Of a DNA stretch of 64,000 nucleotides, positions 54,914 to 64,000 are shown in pieces. The first letter of the stretch is position 1. Every line of letters begins with the position of its first letter. This DNA comes from Methylacidiphilum caldifontis (GTDB lineage: Bacteria; Verrucomicrobiota; Verrucomicrobiia; Methylacidiphilales; Methylacidiphilaceae), in contig NZ_CP065957.1 of NCBI RefSeq assembly GCF_017310505.1, forward strand, positions 434,001 through 498,000, in the 5' to 3' direction. The notes below the pieces were generated by a model. It did not search any database and was not told where the DNA came from. It saw only the letters and a list, made by a program, of their open reading frames with translations. Both the position numbers and the translations under genes were made by a program.

Positions 54914-56176
54914 CTAGGTTCTGATCTGGCCATTACCATAAACGATGTATTTGTAAGTAGTCAGCTCTTTTAGCCCCATGGGTCCACGGGCATGAATCTT
55001 GTCTGTACTGATCCCGATCTCTGCACCAAACCCGAATTCAAAGCCATCTGTAAAACGGGTTGAAGCATTCCAATAAACCGCCGCAGAATCTACTTTATGC
55101 AAAAAGGCTTCAGCAGCAGAGCTGTCTTCGGTGACAATCGCATCCGAATGATTGGATCCATGCTTTCGAATATGATCGATAGCCTCTTGCAAATTTTTTA
55201 CAATTTTTATCGATAAAATCAGATCAAGATATTCGGTAGACCAATCCTCTTCATCAGCAAGAATGAGTCGATCTCCCATAATATTCAAGCAGTTCTGATC
55301 TCCTCGTACCTCTACTCCTCTTTTTTGGAGCTCGTTGACCACTAAAGGGAGAAAATCGGGGGCAATTTTTTCATCAATTAAAAGCGTTTCCATTGCATTA
55401 CAGACAGCGGGCCGCTGGCATTTGGCATTCAATACTATGCTCAATGCCTTTTCAAAAGAAGCAGCGCCATGAACATAAACATGGCAAATACCCTGGCTAT
55501 GCTTGATCACAGGTATTTTTGCATGATTAACAACCGTTTCTATTAGATTTTTACCCCCACGTGGAATAAGCAAATCGATTAATCCTTGTTGGCTGCAAAG
55601 TATAGGAATCGACTGTCGATCCGTAGTGGGAACCAATAGAACAGCATCCTCAACGATCTGGGCTTTTCTAAGCCCAGCATGAATGGAATCAACAAGAGCA
55701 CAATTAGTGTTAAAAGCTTCTTTCCCTCCTCTCAAAATAACTGCATTGCCGGATTTTAGACACAACGCGGAAGAATCCACCGTCACATTGGGTCTCGATT
55801 CATAAATAATACCGATAAGTCCAATAGGAACCCTTATTTTTTTAATCAACAGTCCATTTGGCCTTTTCCATTCTTCGATCACTTCACCAAGTGGACTGGG
55901 TAGATAAACAATATCTTCTAAAGCTTTGAGAAGATCTCCAAACCTTTTTTCACCCAGATAGAGCCGATCGATTAGGGCTGGTGAAAGACTAGCCTTCTTG
56001 GCGTTTTCTACATCCTTTTCATTAGCTCCTAAAATTTCAGCCTTTTTTGAAAGCAACTCTTCTCCAATAGCCATCAGGCCGTAATCGATAGTCTTAGGGG
56101 ATAACTCAGCCAGAAGACGGCTAGAATCCTTGGCTCTACGGCAAAGATATTGAATTTGCTCCGAAAGATCTTTCAT
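54914..56176 (-). CDS. proA: Glutamate-5-semialdehyde dehydrogenase
   Basis: Second step of proline synthesis, reducing gamma-glutamyl phosphate. Aldehyde-dehydrogenase fold with PIGLIGIIYESRPNVTVDSS, LKSGNAVILRGGKEAFNTN, AKCQRPAVCNAMETLLI (catalytic Cys in AVCNAMETLL) and STRFTDGFEFGFGAEIGIST near the C-terminus. 420 aa. Overlaps the end of proB by 41 bp; AGGA nine bases before its ATG supports this start. Confidence 0.96.
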   Translation of the reverse strand: MKDLSEQIQYLCRRAKDSSRLLAELSPKTIDYGLMAIGEELLSKKAEILGANEKDVENAKKASLSPALIDRLYLGEKRFGDLLKALEDIVYLPSPLGEVIEEWKRPNGLLIKKIRVPIGLIGIIYESRPNVTVDSSALCLKSGNAVILRGGKEAFNTNCALVDSIHAGLRKAQIVEDAVLLVPTTDRQSIPILCSQQGLIDLLIPRGGKNLIETVVNHAKIPVIKHSQGICHVYVHGAASFEKALSIVLNAKCQRPAVCNAMETLLIDEKIAPDFLPLVVNELQKRGVEVRGDQNCLNIMGDRLILADEEDWSTEYLDLILSIKIVKNLQEAIDHIRKHGSNHSDAIVTEDSSAAEAFLHKVDSAAVYWNASTRFTDGFEFGFGAEIGISTDKIHARGPMGLKELTTYKYIVYGNGQIRT

Positions 56177-56945
56177 TTTTATTTGTCCTGAAAAGAGTTC
56201 CTAAAGGCTCTCCGTTATAAATCCGAACTAAAACGTCTTTTTCTCTCCCATCAGCAATTTGGACCTGTATTCCTGCTGAAAGAGATATTTTAGCGGCTTC
56301 GATCTTGGTCACCATCCCTCCCACAGACCTTTCACTGCGAGTTCCTTCAGCCAATTTCTCGATTTGGTCATCGATCCTGTCGACATAGGAAATAAGTTTT
56401 TTTTCACCATTGCTGTAATCCATTAATCCTGCAACATTGGAAAGAATGATTAACCGGTCAACATTCATTAGCACAGCAATATGCGAAGATAACCGATCAT
56501 TATCGCCAAACCGAATCTCTTCATAGGATACACAGTCGTTTTCATTAATTATCGGTATAACCGTTTTTTTAAGCAACAAGTTTTCAAGTAGCTTCTGAAT
56601 ATTTCTACGCAGGGAAACACTATCCAGATCAAAATAGGTTACAAGGATCTGGGCGACATGAAATCCGTAAGAAGAAAAAAACTTTTTATAATAATGCATA
56701 AGAAAAGGCTGTCCCAACGTCGAACAAGCTTGAAGCTCCTCTATATTCTCGGGCCTTTTCTCATAACCCAAAATCTCCATTCCACAACCTATAGCCCCAG
56801 AACTGACCACAATCACATCGATCTGTCTTTTTTTAATTTCTATAAGCTGCTTTGTCAGATTTTCCATCTGCAGCAAATCAAGAGAACCCTCTTTTGTGCT
56901 TAAAACACCTGTCCCGAACTTAACTACCCATCTTTTTGGTCTCAT
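56136..56945 (-). CDS. proB: Glutamate 5-kinase, short form
   Basis: First step of proline synthesis, phosphorylating glutamate. WVVKFGTGVLSTKEG opens the amino-acid kinase fold, IDVIVVSSGAIGCGMEILGY and NENDCVSYEEIRFGDNDRLS (substrate site) follow, then GGMVTKIEAAKISLSAGI near residue 210. At 269 aa it lacks the C-terminal PUA domain of the E. coli enzyme, as in several other phyla. First gene of proBA. Confidence 0.95.
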   Translation of the reverse strand: MRPKRWVVKFGTGVLSTKEGSLDLLQMENLTKQLIEIKKRQIDVIVVSSGAIGCGMEILGYEKRPENIEELQACSTLGQPFLMHYYKKFFSSYGFHVAQILVTYFDLDSVSLRRNIQKLLENLLLKKTVIPIINENDCVSYEEIRFGDNDRLSSHIAVLMNVDRLIILSNVAGLMDYSNGEKKLISYVDRIDDQIEKLAEGTRSERSVGGMVTKIEAAKISLSAGIQVQIADGREKDVLVRIYNGEPLGTLFRTNKNERSFGANSISLP

Positions 56946-57049
56946 TTTTCAACCTTTCAAATTAAACGAGAAAACCGAAAATCGACAAGAGCAAAATCGA
57001 TCATCATTCCTAGATCACTCCTTATAATGAGATTATATTAAAATACTCT

Positions 57050-57889
57050 ATGAATCTTCCCGTAGTGATCGTAGGTTGTGGATATATTGGCAGGCTTTTG
57101 GCTTTAAGGCTAAAAGCTCAAAACAAGGAAGTCCTGGGCATTGTCAAAACAGAGGAAAGCCGGATAAGTCTTGAAAGAGAGTCTATTCCAGCACTCCAAG
57201 CCGATATTACCGACAGCAGGCTGCCTTTGCTTCTTCCTTACGCTTCAGCTTTTGTTTTTTCTGCTTCTTCAAGCAGGTCTGGAGTTGAAATCTTCGAACA
57301 GATTTTTTCCGTAGGTCTTGATCATGTTTTAGAGTCTTCTAGTGGTGTTCCTTTTGTTCTTATTTCTTCCACCTCTCTCTATAGCCAGGTAGATGGAGAA
57401 TGGGTAGATGAAAACTCAGCCTCTATCCCCACCACACCATCAGGAATAATCCTCAAGAAAGCCGAAGATAAGGTTCTTGATCGAGGTGGCACAGTCTTAA
57501 GGGCATCGGGTATTTACGGACCACAAAGAACCTATCGAATAAGGGGATTGCTCGAAAATAAGGTGCGGATAGACCCGAGAAAAAAATGGATAAACCAGAT
57601 TCATGGATCGGATCTTGCAGCTGCTATAGAACATTTCCTAACCATTCCTGGCTTGTTCAATATCTCCGATGATTTACCTACTCTTGAAGAAGACTTTTAT
57701 GGCTGGTTATGCCAAAACCTTGATGTTCCTTTACCTCCCATTGAGCCTAGGCCACCTCACTTAAAAAGGGGATATTCCAATAAAAGAATTTCCAATAAAA
57801 AAGCTAAATCATTGGGTTTTACTCTTGATTTCCCTACATTCAAAGAAGGATACTCCAGTTTAATTCAAACTTATAAAAACACATCTTAA
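57050..57889 (+). CDS. NAD(P)-binding SDR-type epimerase-like protein
   Basis: Atypical short-chain dehydrogenase. Rossmann start VVIVGCGYIGRLLALRLKAQ (GxGxxG), an internal Thr/Ser-rich strand VLISSTSLYSQVDGEW where SDRs keep the catalytic Ser-Tyr, and GTVLRASGIYGPQRTYR, a block typical of YeeZ-like proteins. 279 aa. Substrate unknown; YeeZ homologues are often annotated as nucleoside-diphosphate-sugar epimerases. 19 bp before folD. Confidence 0.78.
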   Translation: MNLPVVIVGCGYIGRLLALRLKAQNKEVLGIVKTEESRISLERESIPALQADITDSRLPLLLPYASAFVFSASSSRSGVEIFEQIFSVGLDHVLESSSGVPFVLISSTSLYSQVDGEWVDENSASIPTTPSGIILKKAEDKVLDRGGTVLRASGIYGPQRTYRIRGLLENKVRIDPRKKWINQIHGSDLAAAIEHFLTIPGLFNISDDLPTLEEDFYGWLCQNLDVPLPPIEPRPPHLKRGYSNKRISNKKAKSLGFTLDFPTFKEGYSSLIQTYKNTS

Positions 57890-57908
57890 ACCTAGAGAGA
57901 AAAATCTG

Positions 57909-58796
57909 ATGCAAGAAGCTCAGTTATTAGACGGAAGACATATTGCCGGACAGATCCATAGGGAAACAATGGAAGCTGTCCAAAGATTACGACGAAAAGG
58001 AATATTGCCTTGTGTGGTGTTTATGCGTGTTGGCAATCACCCCCCCTCTGAACTGTACGTGAGGATGAAACAGAAGAAAGCCCAAGAAGTTGGTATCCAG
58101 TCCGAAATCATTTCATTTCCTGAAGATGTCTCCCAAAAAGAAGTGTTGGATAACCTGAACCGACTTAACCTGGATCCTTCGATCCATGGTATACTTGTTC
58201 AACTTCCGCTTCCTAGTCATCTTTCTGAAAAACAAATAGCTCTTGCTATTAATCCAAAAAAGGATATCGACGGATTTCATCCTTTAAATTTAGGGAAAAT
58301 GCTCCTGGGTGAAAAAGATTGTTTTTATCCCTGTACTCCTTTGGGCATACAAGAGCTTCTGAAACGCTATAAAATCGAGATCGAAGGTAAAGAAGTCGTT
58401 ATTTTAGGGAGAAGTAATATTGTGGGTAAACCTTTAGCTGCTTTGTTCCTGCAAAAATCAAAGTATGCCAATGCTACTGTCACAGTCGTTCATTCTTTTA
58501 GCCAAAACATCAAAGAACATTGCCGACAAGCGGATATCCTCATTGCAGCCATGGGCAAGGCTCGGTTTGTGACTAGAGATTTTGTCAAACCCAAAGCTGT
58601 GGTTGTTGATGTTGGAGTCAGCCGAATTGCTGACAGTTCTTCTCCTCAGGGATATAGGATTGTAGGAGATGTGGACTTCGATGAAATTAAAAAAATCGCT
58701 TCTTGGATCACCCCCAACCCGGGAGGAGTAGGGCCCATGACCATCGCTATGCTTTTAGCCAATACGGTCAAAGCTGCAGAATTATCCCAACCCTAA
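57909..58796 (+). CDS. folD: Methylenetetrahydrofolate dehydrogenase / cyclohydrolase
   Basis: Bifunctional one-carbon enzyme interconverting methylene-, methenyl- and formyl-tetrahydrofolate. LYVRMKQKKAQEVGI has the catalytic Y-x3-K, GILVQLPLPSHL and KDIDGFHPLNLG are substrate blocks, VVILGRSNIVGKPLAALFLQ is the NADP site, and TPNPGGVGPMTIAMLL the C-terminal signature. 295 aa. In a methanotroph it would feed formaldehyde/formate into biosynthesis. Converges on rpoC. Confidence 0.97.
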   Translation: MQEAQLLDGRHIAGQIHRETMEAVQRLRRKGILPCVVFMRVGNHPPSELYVRMKQKKAQEVGIQSEIISFPEDVSQKEVLDNLNRLNLDPSIHGILVQLPLPSHLSEKQIALAINPKKDIDGFHPLNLGKMLLGEKDCFYPCTPLGIQELLKRYKIEIEGKEVVILGRSNIVGKPLAALFLQKSKYANATVTVVHSFSQNIKEHCRQADILIAAMGKARFVTRDFVKPKAVVVDVGVSRIADSSSPQGYRIVGDVDFDEIKKIASWITPNPGGVGPMTIAMLLANTVKAAELSQP

Positions 58797-58883
58797 CCTC
58801 TTAGCTTCCTACAAAAGAAATTTTTATCCCTAAAAAAGTCCTATTCCTTAAAAATACCTCTGCCTACGCTTTAAACTTAAAAT

Positions 58884-61800
58884 CTATTTCCCTAGCTGAG
58901 GAAGCCATTTTTGTTCTTTTTCTGTTTCCTCTCCATTACCATAGATCTTTTGATCCTTTTTCTCCTCTTTATATTCAGAGGGAGCTACTTCCACTAGCCG
59001 GATATTCCGATAAACCCGAAATCCCGTACCCGAAGGAATCAGATTGCCCATAATAATATTTTCTTTAAACCCTTTGAGAGGATCAATCTTGCCTAAAGTA
59101 GCTGCTTCGGTTAAAACCCTTGTCGTGTCCTGGAAGCTTGCAGCGGCTATGAAACTGTCTGTATCCAAGGAAGCCTTGGTAATACCAAGAAGAACGGGAA
59201 TTCCCACCGCAGGCTTTCCTCCTTTTGCTTCGACAATCCTATTTTCTTCTTCAAATTTCAGCCGATCAACTTGTTCTTCCCATAAGAAAGACGTATCACC
59301 CGCATCAATGATTTTAACCTTCTTCAGCATCTGCTTTATAATGATCTCGATATGCTTGTCGTTAATTTCCACCCCCTGTAACCTGTAAACTTCTTGAACC
59401 TCATTAAGCAAGTATTCTTGCAACTCCTGGATTCCGCAAACCTCAAGGATCTCTTGAGGGACTATCGGGCCTTCCGTTAATTGTTGACCTTTTTTAACCA
59501 CGTCTCCCTTGTAAACAATCAGATGCTTTGAAAGAGGAATAAGATGCTCCTCTTCAATCCCTGTCTCTGGATCTCGAATCAGAATTCTTCTCTTTCCCCG
59601 AATAATTCCACCGTCTTCGACTATTCCATCAATTTTAGCAATCTCAGCTGAATCTTTGGGTTTTCTTGCTTCAAACAGTTCAGCCACGCGGGGCAATCCT
59701 CCAGTAATGTCTTTGGTCTGAACCATTTTTCGAGGAGTTCGTGCAATTCTTTGACCAGCAACAACCTTATCCCCAGGTTTCACCTCGATTCTTGCCCCTG
59801 CAGGAATTCCATAAAAAGCGATCACCTCTCGAGTATTTTCATCAAGGATCAATATTTGAGGATGAAGGTCATGTTTATGTTCGATGACAATCGTGCTAAT
59901 TTGCTTGGTCGTTTCATCCAGTTCTTTTTTAACAGTCACTCCCTCGATAATATCTCGAAATTCAACTACTCCTCCTTTTTCAGTCAAAATGGGTACATTG
60001 TAAGGATCCCATTGGACGAAAATCTGGCCTTTTTTGACCATTTCTCCATCAGGAATCAAAATGATCGAACCCACGATAACGGTATGTCTTTCGAGTTCTC
60101 TGCCTGATGGATCTAATACGGCAAGATAACCACTCTTGCTCAAGACTATGAAATGGTTTTCAGCGGTTTTAACCGTCCTCAGGTCAATGTATTGCACAAT
60201 ACCATCGTTACGGGCACGAATCTGGGGTTGCTTGAAAACCTGGGAAGCGGTCCCTCCTATATGGAAAGTACGCATGGTCAGTTGTGTTCCAGGTTCTCCA
60301 ATGGATTGAGCCGCTATTACCCCTACAGATTCTCCTAGCCGGGCCATCCTATTGGTCGCTAAATTTAATCCATAACAATTGGCACATACACCCCATTTGC
60401 TTTCACAGGTAAGAACTGAACGAATCTTTACCTTCTCGACTCCCGCTTCTTCTATTTCCTTGGCTTTCTTTTCGTCAATCAGCTCTCCAGGCCTGATGAT
60501 TATCTTTCCTGTCATGGGATCAATAATTTCATCACAACATACCCGACCAAATATTCTTTCGGAGAGTTTGACAATTTCCTCATCCCCTTCATAAATAGCA
60601 TTAACAATTATCCCTTTGTTTGTCCCACAATCTTGAGAGGTGATTACGACATCCTGTGCTACGTCATGCAGTTTTCGTGTCAAATAGCCTGCATCAGCTG
60701 TCTTCAACGCGGTATCTGCAAGTCCTTTTCGCGCTCCATGTGTACTGATAAAATATTCCAATACCGAAAGGCCTTCCCTAAAGTTAGAAATGATAGGCCT
60801 TTCTATAATTTCCCCGGAAGGCTTCGCCATAAGGCCTCGAATTCCTGCAAGTTGCCTGACCTGTTGGCGATTACCTCGAGCACCAGAATCCACCATAAGA
60901 TAGAGAGGATTATACTCGGGTCGGCCCATGTTGTTTTCTAATGTCTTATAAATGACACCAGAAATCTCTTCGGTTGCTTGAGTCCAAATATCAACAATCT
61001 TGTTGTATCTTTCACCATCGGTGATCGCCCCAGACCTATATTGTCTCTCAACGACATTGACCATATCGTAGGCTTTGGCAATGATCCGATTCTTTTCTGC
61101 AGGGACGATCATGTCATCCATGCCTATCGAAATTCCCGCTTTTGTGGCCTCTGCAAAACCTAACTGCTTAAGGTTATCAAGACACTGAACGGTTCTTTCT
61201 CGACCAATGGTCTGGTAACATTTAAGAATGATCTCTCCAAGCTGTTTTTTGCCTGCGGGCTTATTGTAAAAACCAAGTTCAGGTGGCCATATCTGGTTGA
61301 AAATGACTCTCCCAGGGGTAGTTTCGATAACCTTCTTGGTTTTATCCCCAAAAACCGTATTTCGACCATAATCAGGATTCTTTATCAGGATAAGATCATG
61401 CATCTGCAAAAGCCCATCATTGTAGGCATAAATGACTTCCTGGGCATCTGAAAACAACGGTTTTCTCTTCTGTTCTTGAACTTTTATTTTCAGTGGAGCT
61501 TGGGTTAAATAATAACAGCCCAGCGTGATATCTTGTGTGGGAGTAGTGATGGGTTTTCCACTGGAGGGTGAGAAGATATTCAAAGGAGCTAACATCAGCA
61601 ACCTTGCTTCCAGCTGCGCCTCAATAGAAAGAGGAACATGGACAGCCATCTGATCTCCATCGAAATCCGCATTATAAGCCGTACAAACCAAGGGATGAAT
61701 TCGAATGGCATCTCCTTCAATTAAAATAGGTTCGAAAGCTTGAATAGAAAGCCTGTGCAAGGTTGGAGCCCTATTTAAAAGAACAAGATGACCCGCTGTG

Positions 61801-63056
61801 ACCTGTTCAAGCACATCCCAGACAAGGGGATCCTGTTTTTCAATCATCTTTTTTGCCGTTCTCACCGTATGGACATGGCCCAGTTCCCTTAATCTCCTAA
61901 TCATAAAAGGCTCAAAAAGCACCAAAGCCATCTTTTTAGGTAAGCCACATTGATTAAGTTTTAGCTCGGGACCAATCACGATGACCGAGCGCCCACTGTA
62001 ATCCACCCTCTTGCCCAATAGGTTCATCCGGAACCTTCCTGTTTTTCCTTGAAGCATGTCAGACAAGGATTTGAGTGGCCTATTGCCCGCCCCCGTGACC
62101 GCCCTACCATGTCGCCCGTTATCTAAAAGGGCGTCAACGGCTTCCTGGAGCATTCTTTTTTCATTTCTAATAATCACATCCGGAGTCTTCAGCTGAAGAA
62201 GATTCTTTAGCCGGTTATTCCGGTTAATGACCCTTCTGTAAAGATCATTAAGATCGGAGGTGGCAAATCTGCCTCCTTCAAGAGGAACCAACGGCCTTAA
62301 ATCAGGTGGAATGACAGGGAGAACTTCTAAAATCATCCATTCTGGTCTTGTTTGGGAATTAATAAGCCCCTGGACCAGCTTTAGTCTTTTGGCTAGTTTC
62401 TTTTTAAGCTGTTTACTCCTTGTCCCTTCCATCGCCATAGCCAGATCGTTAGCTAAGGCCTCCAGATCTATCTGTTTCAATATATCCCTTACCGCCTCCG
62501 CTCCCATCTTCGCGACAAAAGACCCCTCTCCATATTGAGCCAATGCATCACGATATTCCTGTTCAGAAAGAAGCTGTTTAAACTTCAAAGAAGTCTTCCC
62601 TGGATCAACGACCAAATAGTCTTCATAATAAATGACCCGCTCCAAGTCTTTGGCGGTCATATCCATAATTAAGCCCAGCCGGCTGGGCATGCATTTCAAA
62701 AACCAGATATGAGAAACAGGGACCGCCAACCGGATATGTCCCATTCGTTCCCTTCTAACGCGTGACAAAGTGACTTCTACCCCACACCGATCACAAATCA
62801 CTCCCTTGTACTTTATGCGTTTGTATTTGCCGCATGCACATTCCCAATCTTTGGTCGGTCCAAAAATTCTCTCGCAAAAAAGTCCACCTTTCTCAGGTTT
62901 GAAAGTCCTGTAGTTAATCGTTTCAGGATTACGCACTTCCCCTTTGCTCCATGACTCGATCGTTTCGGGTGAAGCGATAGAAATCTGGACTTCATCAAAT
63001 CCAATCGTCTTTTGAAATCCAAGTACCTGGCGCGCTGTTAAGTTTTTTGCTTCCAT
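58884..63056 (-). CDS. rpoC: RNA polymerase beta' subunit
   Basis: Catalytic subunit. Zinc-binding [20 protein letters not shown] near the N-terminus, [20 protein letters not shown], the Mg-chelating [12 protein letters not shown] (near residue 450), the trigger-loop area [20 protein letters not shown], the second zinc site [11 protein letters not shown] and [20 protein letters not shown]-like [15 protein letters not shown]. The start at 63056 is set by GGAGG eight bases upstream. The five residues before it in the longer frame form a repeat of its own start. 1390 aa. Seven-base-plus gap after rpoB. Confidence 0.98.
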   Translation of the reverse strand: MEAKNLTARQVLGFQKTIGFDEVQISIASPETIESWSKGEVRNPETINYRTFKPEKGGLFCERIFGPTKDWECACGKYKRIKYKGVICDRCGVEVTLSRVRRERMGHIRLAVPVSHIWFLKCMPSRLGLIMDMTAKDLERVIYYEDYLVVDPGKTSLKFKQLLSEQEYRDALAQYGEGSFVAKMGAEAVRDILKQIDLEALANDLAMAMEGTRSKQLKKKLAKRLKLVQGLINSQTRPEWMILEVLPVIPPDLRPLVPLEGGRFATSDLNDLYRRVINRNNRLKNLLQLKTPDVIIRNEKRMLQEAVDALLDNGRHGRAVTGAGNRPLKSLSDMLQGKTGRFRMNLLGKRVDYSGRSVIVIGPELKLNQCGLPKKMALVLFEPFMIRRLRELGHVHTVRTAKKMIEKQDPLVWDVLEQVTAGHLVLLNRAPTLHRLSIQAFEPILIEGDAIRIHPLVCTAYNADFDGDQMAVHVPLSIEAQLEARLLMLAPLNIFSPSSGKPITTPTQDITLGCYYLTQAPLKIKVQEQKRKPLFSDAQEVIYAYNDGLLQMHDLILIKNPDYGRNTVFGDKTKKVIETTPGRVIFNQIWPPELGFYNKPAGKKQLGEIILKCYQTIGRERTVQCLDNLKQLGFAEATKAGISIGMDDMIVPAEKNRIIAKAYDMVNVVERQYRSGAITDGERYNKIVDIWTQATEEISGVIYKTLENNMGRPEYNPLYLMVDSGARGNRQQVRQLAGIRGLMAKPSGEIIERPIISNFREGLSVLEYFISTHGARKGLADTALKTADAGYLTRKLHDVAQDVVITSQDCGTNKGIIVNAIYEGDEEIVKLSERIFGRVCCDEIIDPMTGKIIIRPGELIDEKKAKEIEEAGVEKVKIRSVLTCESKWGVCANCYGLNLATNRMARLGESVGVIAAQSIGEPGTQLTMRTFHIGGTASQVFKQPQIRARNDGIVQYIDLRTVKTAENHFIVLSKSGYLAVLDPSGRELERHTVIVGSIILIPDGEMVKKGQIFVQWDPYNVPILTEKGGVVEFRDIIEGVTVKKELDETTKQISTIVIEHKHDLHPQILILDENTREVIAFYGIPAGARIEVKPGDKVVAGQRIARTPRKMVQTKDITGGLPRVAELFEARKPKDSAEIAKIDGIVEDGGIIRGKRRILIRDPETGIEEEHLIPLSKHLIVYKGDVVKKGQQLTEGPIVPQEILEVCGIQELQEYLLNEVQEVYRLQGVEINDKHIEIIIKQMLKKVKIIDAGDTSFLWEEQVDRLKFEEENRIVEAKGGKPAVGIPVLLGITKASLDTDSFIAAASFQDTTRVLTEAATLGKIDPLKGFKENIIMGNLIPSGTGFRVYRNIRLVEVAPSEYKEEKKDQKIYGNGEETEKEQKWLPQLGK

Positions 63057-63064
63057 ACTTTTTG

Positions 63065-63069
63065 CCTCC
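63065..63069 (-). promoter_or_regulatory. Ribosome binding site for rpoC
   Basis: GGAGG on the minus strand, eight bases before the ATG at 63056. It is part of a near-duplicate 15-base unit (ATGGAGGCAAAAAGT then ATGGAAGCAAAAAAC), so the upstream in-frame ATG at 63071 overlaps the site and is less likely to be used. Confidence 0.75.
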
Positions 63070-63077
63070 ATAATGTT

Positions 63078-64000
<923 letters not shown>

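Overview
The window is about 64 kb of bacterial chromosome, AT-rich (roughly 40% G+C by eye) and densely coded in long co-directional runs. The gene set is that of a Gram-negative, chromosomally stable bacterium: outer-membrane efflux lipoprotein, ExbB/ExbD and OmpA-type proteins, rpoB-rpoC, holA, hisG, proBA, folD, tatC, uppP and a tRNA-Gly(GCC). Protein style, the tiny COX24-like basic ribosomal protein, an alternative 'N-type' ATP synthase operon and the glycolate/glyoxylate genes suggest the Planctomycetes-Verrucomicrobia-Chlamydiae group, plausibly a verrucomicrobial methanotroph of the Methylacidiphilum type. This placement is inference; no 16S rRNA or methane-oxidation gene lies in the window.

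Layout. 1-5.2 kb: tripartite EmrAB-TolC-like efflux system (MFS pump cut by the window edge, NodT-type outer-membrane lipoprotein, EmrA-type adaptor) followed by an outer-membrane barrel protein. 5.2-9.1 kb: glycolate oxidase glcDEF on the minus strand. 10-16 kb: minus-strand unit of glycosyltransferase, glycogen-debranching-type glucosidase, isocitrate lyase and malate synthase, facing pckA. Together glcDEF, aceA, aceB and pckA cover oxidation of glycolate to glyoxylate, condensation to malate and exit to PEP. 17.7-24 kb: complete F-type ATPase of the alternative gene order D-C-Q-B-E-F-A-G, without atpR and with a c subunit lacking part of the Na+ site. 24-27 kb: pncB, queH, tatC. 27-34 kb: secreted HNH-like protein and an AddAB-type recombination nuclease pair.

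34-36.5 kb is the only clearly eroded region: a tRNA-Gly followed by unassigned sequence, a RusA-like gene and an 876-bp reading frame broken by five stops, which I read as an old island remnant. 36.5-46 kb: envelope genes, among them an ExbB-ExbD-TPR-OmpA operon whose last product combines a TolA/TonB-like S-x3-H membrane anchor with a peptidoglycan-binding OmpA domain, and a TPR protein with a protease-like domain that has lost its catalytic residues. 46-54 kb: adk, a GT2 glycosyltransferase, holA, a HIT protein, hisG with an unlisted 34-residue basic protein, a 945-bp gene-poor gap, a D,D-carboxypeptidase and uppP. 53-54.8 kb: an HNH nuclease gene next to a SUKH/SMI1-type gene with a very acidic tail, a candidate toxin-immunity pair. 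54.9-64 kb: proBA, an SDR protein, folD, and rpoC-rpoB (rpoB cut by the window edge).
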